The notes: a model not told the origin generated them from the sequence alone. Shown: positions 18,683 through 27,175, numbered from the stretch's first letter. The stretch is DNA of 64,000 nt from Burkholderiales bacterium LSUCC0115 (GCA_009646425.1 WJBW01000002.1:1-64000); one strand, 5' to 3'. Program-made: numbers and translations.

Positions 18683-19960
18683 ATGACAAACGCCCTTCCC
18701 TCGATTGCCCTGCTGGCCATTGGCCTGCCCATTCTGATTCTGCTGGTGCTGGTGTGGCGAAAGCTTGGCCAGTCTGCGCCTTCAGAGTTGCAGCAGACCC
18801 TTCAGCAGCCCTTCGATGCCTTAGGCCAGCGTCTGGACTCGTTGAACAAAGAGCTCATCGCCATTCGGGCGGTCACCGACAACCAGACCAAGACCCAGGA
18901 AGTCCGTTTTCAGTCCCTCACCCAGCAGATCCAAGACAGCCTGGAGACCAGTCGTCGAACCATCAACGAGCGGCTTGGCGAGATTCAACAAGACAACGCC
19001 AAAAAGCTAGAAGACATGCGCAAGACCGTGGACGAGAAGCTGCAGTCCACCCTAGAAGAAAGACTCGGTGCGTCGTTCAAGATTGTGTCCGAGCGACTCG
19101 AGCAGGTTCACCGTGGCCTAGGCGAGATGCAGTCGCTGGCCTCCGGCGTGGGCGACCTCAAACGCGTGCTGACCAACGTGAAGACGCGGGGCACCTGGGG
19201 CGAGATTCAGCTCGAGGCCATGATCGAACAGGTGCTCACCGCCAACCAGTACGCCAAGAACATGGCTACGCGTCCCGGCAGCAGCGAGCGCGTGGAGTTC
19301 GCGATTCGATTCCCAGGGCGTGACGAAGACTGCCCGGTCTGGCTGCCCATCGATGCCAAATTCCCCATGGAGGACTACCAGCGCCTGATCGAGGCGCAGG
19401 ATCAGGCCGACCTGGCCGGCATCGAGCAAGCCGGCAAAGCCCTGGAGAATCGCATTCGGCTCGAGGCCAAGACCATTGCCGACAAGTATTTAGAGCCGCC
19501 GCACACGACGGACTTTGCCGTGCTGTATCTGCCCACCGAGGGCTTGTACGCAGAAGTCATTCGTCGCCCCGGCCTGGCGGACAGCCTGCAGCGCGACCAT
19601 CGGGTGACACTCGCTGGGCCCACCAACCTGCTGGCCCTGCTCAACAGCCTGCAGATGGGCTTTCGCACACTGGCCATTGAGCAGCGGTCCTCCGAGGTCT
19701 GGCAGGTCTTGGGCCAGGTCAAAACAGAGTTCGGCAAGTTCGGTGCAGTCATCGAGGCCACTGAGAAGAAGTTGCAAGAGGCCAGCAACAAGTTCAGCGA
19801 GGTGGGTCGTCGCAAGCGGGCCATCGATCGCAGCCTCAAAGAGGTCGAGGCGCTGCCGATTGCCGGTGCAGGGGTGGCCGCCGGGTCAGCGTCTCTGCTG
19901 GGTGACGACTTGGACGATTCCGATGACGCTGACCGAGATGGGGACAGCCCGAGGACCTAG
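18683..19960 (+). CDS. rmuC: DNA recombination protein RmuC
   Basis: A 425-residue RmuC-type protein. An N-terminal membrane anchor (residues 5-25) is followed by a long coiled coil (about 35-150). The PD-(D/E)XK-like nuclease domain has TRGTWGEIQLEAMIEQVL, EFAIRFPGRDEDCPVWLPID and AKFPMEDYQRL. RmuC limits recombination at inverted repeats in E. coli; the biochemical activity is still inferred from the fold. The tail is very acidic (DDLDDSDDADRDGD). The operator or promoter is probably shared with the small membrane gene just upstream. Confidence 0.93.
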   Translation: MTNALPSIALLAIGLPILILLVLVWRKLGQSAPSELQQTLQQPFDALGQRLDSLNKELIAIRAVTDNQTKTQEVRFQSLTQQIQDSLETSRRTINERLGEIQQDNAKKLEDMRKTVDEKLQSTLEERLGASFKIVSERLEQVHRGLGEMQSLASGVGDLKRVLTNVKTRGTWGEIQLEAMIEQVLTANQYAKNMATRPGSSERVEFAIRFPGRDEDCPVWLPIDAKFPMEDYQRLIEAQDQADLAGIEQAGKALENRIRLEAKTIADKYLEPPHTTDFAVLYLPTEGLYAEVIRRPGLADSLQRDHRVTLAGPTNLLALLNSLQMGFRTLAIEQRSSEVWQVLGQVKTEFGKFGAVIEATEKKLQEASNKFSEVGRRKRAIDRSLKEVEALPIAGAGVAAGSASLLGDDLDDSDDADRDGDSPRT

Positions 19961-19971
19961 GAACTGAGGGC

Positions 19972-20000
19972 AAAAAAAGCCCCAGAACCAGTCTGGGGCT
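19972..20000 (-). terminator. Intrinsic terminator reading leftward
   Basis: On the minus strand AGCCCCAGA pairs with TCTGGGGCT (9-bp stem, 5-nt loop) and is followed by seven T. The T-run exists only on the minus strand, so it ends a leftward transcript. The only candidate for that transcript is the small RNA at 19972-20088; rmuC runs the other way. Confidence 0.85.
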
Positions 20001-20088
20001 GTAAGCCATTCCAATCGATCGAGGAGGAGGATCGTGTTTGGTCTGGAAGGAGGAGACAACATGCTGATCGAAGCTCGATCAACGTATA
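19972..20088 (-). ncRNA. Candidate small RNA with anti-Shine-Dalgarno hairpin loops (CuckooRNA-like)
   Basis: Between rmuC and tRNA-Gly the minus strand can form four hairpins in a row. The first is TGATCGA-GCT-TCGATCA (20081-20065). The second has a GTCT/AGAC stem around loop CCTCCTTCC (20057-20041). The third has a CGATC/GATCG stem around loop CTCCTCCTC (20034-20016). The last is the terminator above. Two CU-rich loops complementary to ribosome binding sites, flanked by small stems and ended by an intrinsic terminator, is the layout known for the alphaproteobacterial CuckooRNA (alpha-r14/CcsR) family. Homology to that family is inferred from layout only. The 5' end is approximate and no clear promoter was found. 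Confidence 0.6.
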
Positions 20089-20260
20089 CATTTCACCTCT
20101 TGCCCTGCCGCTACAGGCTGAGCCGTTTTGTCCAACCCATTCAAGTTTTTTGAACGTAATCGGTTTTTTCGAAAAATCAGAGCCTTAGAAAACCTTTTTC
20201 AGCACAGGGCTAGTTTTTCCCAGGGGTTTCCATTAGACTACCGCTGGTCCCACCGTTTCT

Positions 20261-20334
20261 GCGGGCGTCGTTCAATGGCAGGACCTGAGCTTCCCAAGCT
20301 CAAGACGTGGGTTCGATTCCCATCGCCCGCTCCA
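20261..20334 (+). tRNA. tRNA-Gly (CCC)
   Basis: The cloverleaf has acceptor GCGGGCG/CGCCCGC, anticodon arm TGAGC-TTCCCAA-GCTCA giving anticodon CCC, T-loop TTCGATT, discriminator T and an encoded CCA at 20332-20334. It reads GGG glycine codons. It stands alone between the small RNA candidate and rhlE. Confidence 0.95.
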
Positions 20335-20409
20335 AAACTTGTTGTTAAACCCTGCTGCCCCATGCGCTGATTGATTTCCTTGTTTTAGGGCGGCTCACAG
20401 AAAGCCACC

Positions 20410-22041
20410 ATGAAATCTTTCGCCGATCTCGGTCTAGCCGAGACCATTGTGCGTGCTGTTGCCGCTGAAGGTTACACACACCCCACTCCCATTCAGGCCG
20501 GGGTAATCCCCGCCATGATTCAGGGCCAAGACGTTTTGGGCATCGCCCAGACCGGTACTGGCAAGACCGCAGCCTTTGTGCTGCCCTTGCTGCACAAGCT
20601 TGGCGCTGACAACCCCAACCGCATGGCACCTCGCATGCCCAAGAGCTGCCGAGCCTTGATTCTGGCCCCAACCCGTGAGTTGGCTGGCCAGATCGTGGCC
20701 AGCATCCAGACCTACGGCAAGTTCGCTCGCCTCACCACGGCCCTGGTCGTTGGTGGTGCCCGCGCACTGCCCCAGATCAAGGCCCTCGCCCCAGGCGTGG
20801 ACATCCTGGTAGCCACACCTGGCCGTCTGCTCGACCACCTGCAGGCCAAGCATGTTCGACTGGACCAGGCTCAGGCCATTGTTCTAGATGAAGCCGATCA
20901 GATGATGGACCTGGGCTTTCTGCCGGCCATCAAAGACCTGCTCTCTCGCCTGCCCAAAGAGCGCCAGACCCTGCTGCTATCGGCCACCATGCCCAAAGAA
21001 ATCCGCGGCCTGGCCGATCAGTTCCTGCGCAACCCACTCGAAGTCAAAGTGGCCGCCGAGAGCAAGCCCATTGAGCGCATCGAGCAAAAGCTGGTCATGG
21101 TCGACTCGGGCAAGAAGCCGGAGGCCCTGATTGATCTGCTTGCCGACCAAGCCATTACCCAGGCCATCGTCTTTACCCGCACCAAGCATGGCGCTGACCG
21201 CGTCGAGAAGCTGGTTCGCAGCTACGGCCACTACAGCATGGCCATTCACGGCAACAAATCCCAAGGCCAACGTGACAAGGCCCTGCTGGCCTTCCGCCAA
21301 GGCAAGGTCAAGATTCTGGTCGCCACCGATGTCGCAGCCCGCGGCATCGACGTCGACAACGTGAGCCACGTCTTTAACTACGACCTGCCCAACGTGCCCG
21401 AAGCCTATGTCCACCGTATCGGCCGTACCGGTCGCGCTGGACGCAGTGGCATTGCCGTCTCACTGTGTGACAGCACCGAGATTGGCCTGGCCATTCAGAT
21501 CGAGCGCCTCACCGGCTGCAAGCTGATCCCCGATGAGCTGCGCAACCAGCAGCGTCGCGGGACTGGCAAACCCGGTGCCCGACCCGCCAGTCGTGCCGGT
21601 GGCAAGCCACAAGGTCGCTACCAAGGCAAACCCGCTGCTGGCGGCAAGCCGTTCGGTGCTAAACCCTTTGGCGATCGACCAACCGGTCCACGCCCTGAGC
21701 GCAGCTTTGAGCCCAGGACTGCTGCTGGTGAGGGATCTGCAGAGGTCAAGCCTTTTGCCAAACCCTTCGCAAAGCCAGGCTCCAAGCCCTTTGCCAAACC
21801 TGCTCACGCGGGCGCCTCCGGCGCACCGGCTCGAGATGGCAAGCCCTTTGGCAAGCGCGAGGACAGGCCAGCCGGCAAAGCCTTTGGCAAGCCTTTTGCC
21901 AAGCCCGGTGCCAAACCTGGCCAGTCCGGATCGGGCCACAAGCCCCGTCCTGCCGGTGCTGCAAGCGGCAACGGCGCAGGCGGCAAGACCTTTGGTGGCA
22001 AGCCCAGCTTTAACCGTGGCGATGTCAAACGAGCAGCCTAA
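20410..22041 (+). CDS. rhlE: DEAD-box RNA helicase, RhlE type
   Basis: A 543-residue ATP-dependent RNA helicase. The motifs in order are: Q motif region (HPTPIQAGVIP), motif I AQTGTGKTAAF, Ia PTRELAGQI, Ib TPGRLLDHL, II DEADQMMDLGF, III SATMPKE, V DVAARGIDV and VI HRIGRTGRAGR. After about residue 390 the protein becomes a long Lys/Pro/Gly/Phe tail with repeating KPFGK/KPFAK units, probably RNA-binding. It is expected to act in ribosome assembly or mRNA turnover. The tail is prone to length variation. The stop overlaps the next gene by 20 bp. Confidence 0.92.
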   Translation: MKSFADLGLAETIVRAVAAEGYTHPTPIQAGVIPAMIQGQDVLGIAQTGTGKTAAFVLPLLHKLGADNPNRMAPRMPKSCRALILAPTRELAGQIVASIQTYGKFARLTTALVVGGARALPQIKALAPGVDILVATPGRLLDHLQAKHVRLDQAQAIVLDEADQMMDLGFLPAIKDLLSRLPKERQTLLLSATMPKEIRGLADQFLRNPLEVKVAAESKPIERIEQKLVMVDSGKKPEALIDLLADQAITQAIVFTRTKHGADRVEKLVRSYGHYSMAIHGNKSQGQRDKALLAFRQGKVKILVATDVAARGIDVDNVSHVFNYDLPNVPEAYVHRIGRTGRAGRSGIAVSLCDSTEIGLAIQIERLTGCKLIPDELRNQQRRGTGKPGARPASRAGGKPQGRYQGKPAAGGKPFGAKPFGDRPTGPRPERSFEPRTAAGEGSAEVKPFAKPFAKPGSKPFAKPAHAGASGAPARDGKPFGKREDRPAGKAFGKPFAKPGAKPGQSGSGHKPRPAGAASGNGAGGKTFGGKPSFNRGDVKRAA

Positions 22042-22666
22042 AACCAAACTCGACACACAGCCCATCGCCCTGTTTCCACTGGGCCATGGGCTTTTTCCTG
22101 ATGGGCTGCTGGCCCTTCAGCTCTTTGAGGTTCGCTACCTCAGCATGATCAAGAAGGTCCTTAAAGGGGACCTTTCTTTTGGCGTGGTGCGATTGGTCCA
22201 AGGGGCCGAGGTAGCCAAGCCCGGTCAAGAGGAAGTCTTTGAGACCCTGGGCACCATGGCCGAGGTCATCGTCCACCATCAGCCCCAGCCAGGTCTGATT
22301 CAGATTCGATGCAGGGGTACTGAGCGATTCCGAGTTCAATCAGCGGAGCGTGACAAGACCGGTCTCTGGATGGCCGAAGTTAATCTGCTGCCGGGCGATC
22401 AGCCAGAAGGCATTCCCAGTCACCTTCAGCCTGCGGCCAATCACCTGGGACGGGTGATTGCCGATCTTCAGAAACAAGGGCTGGATCAGGCCGACATGCC
22501 CATCCTGCCGCCCTACCGTCTGGATGAATCAGGCTGGGTGGCCAACCGCTGGGCGGAGATTCTGCCGCTCTCGCCTCAACAGAAACAAGTGCTGCTGGCC
22601 ATGGAAAGCCCATTGGGCAGGCTCGCCACCCTTCGAGACTGGGTGGGCGAGTTGTTTCAGGATTAG
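22022..22666 (+). CDS. LON substrate-binding domain protein (peptidase S16-like)
   Basis: A 214-residue stand-alone LON N-terminal domain: IALFPLGHGLFPDGLLALQL with FEVRYLSMIKKVL, then FGVVRLVQGAEV and a helical end. It has neither the AAA+ nor the protease domain of Lon, so it is not a protease by itself. Such proteins are widespread in betaproteobacteria with no settled function. The ATG at 22022 overlaps the rhlE end and is chosen because the LON homology begins just after it. It ends directly against the convergent oxidoreductase stop. Confidence 0.85.
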   Translation: MSNEQPKTKLDTQPIALFPLGHGLFPDGLLALQLFEVRYLSMIKKVLKGDLSFGVVRLVQGAEVAKPGQEEVFETLGTMAEVIVHHQPQPGLIQIRCRGTERFRVQSAERDKTGLWMAEVNLLPGDQPEGIPSHLQPAANHLGRVIADLQKQGLDQADMPILPPYRLDESGWVANRWAEILPLSPQQKQVLLAMESPLGRLATLRDWVGELFQD

Positions 22667-24001
22667 CTAGGCAAACATTCTGAGCATCTCGTCGCGAAGG
22701 TCCAGGGCCTTCGACGGCACACGCTCCACATCGTCCCAACTGAGTGACTGACCGGCCTTCACCGGTCGCGTGACCTTGATGCCATGGGCCAGCCCCAAGG
22801 GCAGACCCTTCATGGCTCGAGAGGTTGCAGCGGGTAAGAGCTTGCCCCAGACGGTGTAACCGCCCTCACCGTCCAAGGCCTCACCGACCTTCAGATCGCG
22901 CTTGGCCGTGGCCACCACATCGGCTTTCCAGAATTCAGCCGTGCCGGTGGGCTCACCGCGCAGGGCGACGCTGGCCACCGACATGCCCACCTCCAGGCCA
23001 ATTAAATGCCAGCGCTTGTAGAGCGTGAAGTAGCGGCCGGATGGATCGGTGTGCGCCTTGTATTCCTCAAAGCAGTTCTTGATGTAGTCGGTCTCGGCCT
23101 CGACGGTGACCCAGACCCCCATACGAATCTCATAGGGAATCTCGCGGCCGTCGGTCTCCAGCGACGAGATCACCTCGACCATGCCTTTTTTCTCCAGCTG
23201 TCCGCCCTCTGATCGGGGACGCGTGACGTAGGGAATGTCGGCGATGCTGGCTGGCGGATAGAGAAGCCCGTCGCTTGGCACATCCAGGTTGCAGGCATTG
23301 GCCACGGCCGTGGATTCGATCGAGGGCTTGGAGCCATCCAAGAAGCTGTTGAACATCTTGGGGTTCAGGCCACCACGCGCCGCCTGCTCTGGCGTGAGGC
23401 CCCAATTGTCCCAGACGGTATCGGGCGTTGACTGTGAGAAGTGCGGCAGCCACTTGTGGCCACGGCCAGCTGCGACCACCGGGAATCCACAGGTTCGAGC
23501 CCAGTCAACCAGATCACAGATCAGGGCCGGTTGATCACCGAAGGCCAGCGAATAGACCCGTCCAGCGGCCTGCGCACGCCCGGCCAGCAGAGGACCACAA
23601 AAGGCATCGGCCTCAACCGTCACGTTGACCACATGCTTGCCATGATCGAAGGCGCCCAGAATGTGGTCTACCGCGGCAATGGGGTGGCCCGTGCACTCCA
23701 CGATGATGTCGATCTTGGGATGCTTGACCAGCAGCTCCCAGTTGTCTGTGATGTGCGTGCTGCCCTTGGCGATGGCCTCGTCGAGATCCTTGGCGCCCAC
23801 CTGCTCCGCAGACCAGCCCACTCGAGCCAGGTTCTTGCGAGCCGCCTCTGGCGACAGATCAGCAATGCCCACCAGGTGAACACCGGGGGTACGCGGAATC
23901 TGCGACAAATACATGGAGCCAAACTTGCCCGCACCAATCAAGCCGATGCGAATGGGATTGCCGTCGGCCTGACGGGCCAATAACTTGCGATGCAGACTCA
24001 T
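22667..24001 (-). CDS. NAD(P)-dependent oxidoreductase with C-terminal SAF domain
   Basis: A 444-residue protein. The N-terminal Rossmann domain has IRIGLIGAGKFGSMYLSQI (18-36), and DIIVECTGHPIAAVDHIL with KHVVNVTVEADAF as in homoserine-dehydrogenase-like enzymes. A C-terminal SAF domain (about 355-440) contains AKRDLKVGEALDGEGGYT and HGIKVTRPVKAGQSLSWDDV. Homologues are annotated only generally. It lies 26 bp after the AceE-like gene on the same strand, so both are probably one operon under the divergent Lrp regulator. The substrate is unknown; a sugar-acid or amino-acid-derived aldehyde is conceivable. Confidence 0.82.
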   Translation of the reverse strand: MSLHRKLLARQADGNPIRIGLIGAGKFGSMYLSQIPRTPGVHLVGIADLSPEAARKNLARVGWSAEQVGAKDLDEAIAKGSTHITDNWELLVKHPKIDIIVECTGHPIAAVDHILGAFDHGKHVVNVTVEADAFCGPLLAGRAQAAGRVYSLAFGDQPALICDLVDWARTCGFPVVAAGRGHKWLPHFSQSTPDTVWDNWGLTPEQAARGGLNPKMFNSFLDGSKPSIESTAVANACNLDVPSDGLLYPPASIADIPYVTRPRSEGGQLEKKGMVEVISSLETDGREIPYEIRMGVWVTVEAETDYIKNCFEEYKAHTDPSGRYFTLYKRWHLIGLEVGMSVASVALRGEPTGTAEFWKADVVATAKRDLKVGEALDGEGGYTVWGKLLPAATSRAMKGLPLGLAHGIKVTRPVKAGQSLSWDDVERVPSKALDLRDEMLRMFA

Positions 24002-24027
24002 GGAATGTCTTTCAAATGTGGAAGTGG

Positions 24028-26580
24028 TCAGACTATGCGCTCAACAGCCCCGACGATGGCATTGGCATCAACCCCAAACTTTTCTCGAAGAGCCGCCCTG
24101 GTGTCGCTGCAGCCAAAACCATCCGTGGCCAGAACCTGAAAGGAACGATCAGCCGGCAAACACGCGCGGATCTGCTCGGGCACGGCCCGAACCCAGTCGC
24201 TCACCGCCACGATGGGGCCCTGACTCTGTGCGAGCAATCTCTGCAGATGGCAGTCAGCCTGGCTGGCAGCCTGCCTGGCCAACTCGCAATAGCTGGTGAT
24301 GCTGTAGAGATAGACCCGACGGCCTTTTCGAACCAACTCATCAAAAGCCTGCAGGGCCTCGGTCATCACAGCACCAGATGCCAGGATCGTGCAGGGTACC
24401 CCCTGGCCCTCGGCCTTTAACAGGTAGCCTCCCTTAACAACGGCCTCGGCCTGGTTCAGATCAAAGCTCGGCTGCGCATAGTTGGCATTGGTCATGGTGA
24501 CGTAATAGAAGACGTCCTTTTGCTGCTCCAACATTTCCTGCAGGCCGTGCTGAATGAGGACTGCCAACTCACCCGCAAAGGCAGGGTCATAGGATCGACA
24601 ATTGGGCACCGTCGAGGCCCAGAGCAGGCTGGTGCCGTCTTGATGCTGCAAACCCTCGCCGGCCAGGGTGGTCCTGCCCGATGTCGCCCCCAGCAGAAAG
24701 CCCCTTGGATTTTGATCAGCGGCGGCCCAGATCAGATCGCCAATCCGCTGAAAACCAAACATGGAATAGAAGATGTAAAAGGGCACCATGGGCTGTCCAT
24801 GGACTGCGTAGCTGGTAGCCGCTGCATTCCAACTGGAGATCGCACCCGCCTCGCTGATGCCCTCTTCCAGAATCTGGCCGTCCTTGGCCTCGCGATAGCT
24901 CAGCACCGAGCCTATGTCCTCCGGCGAGTAACGCTGGCCTACACTCGAATAGATGCCCACTTGTTTGAAGAGATTGGCCATGCCAAAGGTGCGGGCCTCG
25001 TCGGCCACGATCGGTACCACCTTGGGACCAATCGTCGGGTCTTTTAACAGCGCACCGAGTTGGCGAACAAAGGCCATGGTGGTGCTCATCTCTTTGCCAT
25101 CTGCGCTCAGCGCAAACTGGGCGTGAGAGGCGATCTGTGGAACCTGAAAGACTGGCGCATCGTTCTGTCGTTGAGGCAGGCTGCCACCGAGCTGCTGGCG
25201 AAGCTCACGCAGGTAAGCAAGCTGCGGACTGTCGGAAGCCGGCTTGTAGAACGACAATCCCAGCACCTGCTCATCGCTCAAGGGCAATCCAAACCGATCT
25301 CGAAAGGCGAGCAAATCATCGTCTTCTAACTTCTTGTTACTGTGGGTGGTCATGCGGCCTTGACCGGCCTGCCCCATGCCGTAGCCTTTTTTGGTGTGAG
25401 CCAGGACGACCGTTGGCTGGCCTTTGGTCTGCATGGCTGCAGCGTAGGCGGCGTAGATCTTCACCATGTCATGGCCGCCGCGCTTGAGGCCATCGATCTG
25501 CTCGTCGGTCATGCCTTGTACTAGGGCCGCCAGGGCCGGATGCTGACCAAAGAACGTCTCTCGGTTAAACCGACCATCTTTGGCTGCGAAGGTCTGCATC
25601 TGCCCATCGACGGTCTGCCCAAGAGCCTGGGTCAAGATACCCGTGGTGTCTCGTGCAAAGAGCCCGTCCCAGTCACTGCCCCAGATGAGCTTGATAACAC
25701 GCCAGCCGGCCCCTACGAACAGGGTCTCCAGTTCGTCGATGATGCGGCCGTTGCCTCGAACGGGGCCATCCAGCCGCTGTAGATTGCAGTTGACCACCCA
25801 AGTCAGGTTGTCCAGGCCCTCTCGAGCGGCCATGGTGAGAGCACTCATGCTCTCGGGCTCGTCCATCTCACCGTCACCAAAGATGCCCCAGACCCTGCGG
25901 CCACCGCAGTCATGCTGTCCGCGATCGGTCAGGTAACGCATGAAGCGGGCCTGGTAGATGGACTGCACCGGACCCAGACCCATCGAGGCCGTGGGGAACT
26001 GCCAGAAGTCTGGCATTGAATACGGATGGGGATAGCTCGACAGACCCCTTGTACCCTCTGGCACCTCGCCCAAGGCGACGGCCTTTTGAGCGGCCAACTC
26101 GCGCCGATAAAACGACAGGTCGTGCTCGGTCAGTCGTCCCTCTAGATAGGCTCTAGCATAGACACCGGGCGCGCTGTGGGCCTGCATAAAGACCAGATCG
26201 CCCTGCCGACCAGCTCGCCAGAAGTGGTTAAAGCCCACCTCAAAGAGGTCTGCCGCACTGGCGTAGCTCGCGATGTGGCCGCCCAACTCCCCTGTGAGTC
26301 GATTCGCTCGAACAACCATGGCCAGCGCATTCCAGCGCATCAGGCTGGCGAGCTGCTGCTCCAAGTCCAGGTCACCCGGAAAGACGGGCTGCTCATCGAC
26401 CCCGATGGTGTTGACGTAAGGCGTTACCGCCGAGGGGCGCCAGCCCAGGCGCAGGTCGTTGGCCTGGCTCTTGAGTTCATCCAGGATAAAACGCGCCCGA
26501 TCCGGGCCAGCCTGGGCCACCAGACTGGCAAAGGCCTCGCGCCACTCCTGGGTCTCTTGCAGATCAATGTCGTTTTGCAT
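24028..26580 (-). CDS. Pyruvate dehydrogenase E1-type component (homodimeric, AceE/MdeB-like)
   Basis: An 850-residue homodimeric 2-oxoacid dehydrogenase E1. The thiamine diphosphate motif GDGEMDEPESMSAL and NLQRLDGPVRGNG are clear. The N-terminus (EWREAFASLVAQAGPDRARF) and SYPHPYSMPDFWQFPTASMG are AceE-like. The C-terminus is shorter than usual (about 890) and reads GTDGFGxSDTR with Cys at x. No aceF or lpd gene is near. The neighbours are a divergent Lrp regulator and a SAF oxidoreductase. This resembles the Pseudomonas mdeB arrangement, where an E1 for 2-oxobutyrate is controlled by an Lrp-type regulator, so a branched or C4 2-oxoacid is possible. ATG 26580 is preferred over TTG 26598; neither has a clear ribosome binding site. 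Confidence 0.85.
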   Translation of the reverse strand: MQNDIDLQETQEWREAFASLVAQAGPDRARFILDELKSQANDLRLGWRPSAVTPYVNTIGVDEQPVFPGDLDLEQQLASLMRWNALAMVVRANRLTGELGGHIASYASAADLFEVGFNHFWRAGRQGDLVFMQAHSAPGVYARAYLEGRLTEHDLSFYRRELAAQKAVALGEVPEGTRGLSSYPHPYSMPDFWQFPTASMGLGPVQSIYQARFMRYLTDRGQHDCGGRRVWGIFGDGEMDEPESMSALTMAAREGLDNLTWVVNCNLQRLDGPVRGNGRIIDELETLFVGAGWRVIKLIWGSDWDGLFARDTTGILTQALGQTVDGQMQTFAAKDGRFNRETFFGQHPALAALVQGMTDEQIDGLKRGGHDMVKIYAAYAAAMQTKGQPTVVLAHTKKGYGMGQAGQGRMTTHSNKKLEDDDLLAFRDRFGLPLSDEQVLGLSFYKPASDSPQLAYLRELRQQLGGSLPQRQNDAPVFQVPQIASHAQFALSADGKEMSTTMAFVRQLGALLKDPTIGPKVVPIVADEARTFGMANLFKQVGIYSSVGQRYSPEDIGSVLSYREAKDGQILEEGISEAGAISSWNAAATSYAVHGQPMVPFYIFYSMFGFQRIGDLIWAAADQNPRGFLLGATSGRTTLAGEGLQHQDGTSLLWASTVPNCRSYDPAFAGELAVLIQHGLQEMLEQQKDVFYYVTMTNANYAQPSFDLNQAEAVVKGGYLLKAEGQGVPCTILASGAVMTEALQAFDELVRKGRRVYLYSITSYCELARQAASQADCHLQRLLAQSQGPIVAVSDWVRAVPEQIRACLPADRSFQVLATDGFGCSDTRAALREKFGVDANAIVGAVERIV

Positions 26581-26625
26581 GGAAAGAACAATAGCCAAGC
26601 CAAACCGACATTTGTTACCGAAGAT

Positions 26626-26659
26626 GAGGTATAAAACCTCTTATAGAAGCATTTTATGC
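26626..26659. promoter_or_regulatory. Two AT-centred palindromes in the lrp/aceE-like divergent gap
   Basis: GAGGT-ATAAA-ACCTC (26626-26640) and GCAT-TTT-ATGC (26649-26659) are inverted repeats in the 101-bp gap between the two divergent starts. The first has the AG...CT ends and A/T centre of Lrp-type sites. They are plausible binding sites for the adjacent regulator, acting on both genes. Confidence 0.45.
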
Positions 26660-26681
26660 CTTGATAAAGGATTTTTAAAGC

Positions 26682-27164
26682 ATGAAAACTACACACCAGA
26701 CCCTGGACCGGGTGGATCTAAAGATCCTAGAGGCGCTTCAGGCCGACGGCAGCCTGTCCAACGTCGCGTTGGCCAAGCAGGTCAACCTCTCACCCTCGCC
26801 CTGCCTGGCCCGGGTCAAACAGCTCACCCAGTCGGGTGTCATTCAGCGGACAGTCAGCCTGGTGAACGCCCAATCCGTGGGACTTCACCTGAATGTCTTT
26901 ATCAACATCAGCCTCAAGGCCCAGAGTCGCGAGGCCCTGGCAGACTTTGAGCGGCGTATCCAGGACCACGACGAGGTCATGGAGTGCTACCTGATGACCG
27001 GCGACTCGGACTATCTGATTCGGGTGGTCGTGCCCGACATGCCGGCACTTGAAAAATTTATTCTCGAAGAACTCACACCGATTGCCAGCGTCGAGAAAAT
27101 TCGTTCGAGCTTTGCGCTGAAGCAGGTGAAGTACAAGACGGCCCTGCCCCTGCAGTGGGCCTGA
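26682..27164 (+). CDS. Lrp/AsnC-family transcriptional regulator
   Basis: A 160-residue Lrp-type protein. The N-terminal helix-turn-helix is at about 8-60 (LDRVDLKILEALQADGSLSN, PSPCLARVKQLTQSGVI) and the C-terminal RAM/AsnC ligand domain follows (NVFINISLKAQ, DEVMECYLMTGDSDYLIRVV). Such regulators sense amino acids and usually control an adjacent divergent gene. Here that is the E1-type dehydrogenase, so the effector may be an amino acid whose oxoacid the E1 consumes (inference). AAAGGA lies upstream of the ATG. The next gene, uup, starts 11 bp later. Confidence 0.92.
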   Translation: MKTTHQTLDRVDLKILEALQADGSLSNVALAKQVNLSPSPCLARVKQLTQSGVIQRTVSLVNAQSVGLHLNVFINISLKAQSREALADFERRIQDHDEVMECYLMTGDSDYLIRVVVPDMPALEKFILEELTPIASVEKIRSSFALKQVKYKTALPLQWA

Positions 27165-27175
27165 CATAATTCGCC

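Noticed and set aside
20128-20370. 80-codon plus-strand frame spanning tRNA-Gly
   Set aside because: It runs through a complete tRNA gene and shows no homology.
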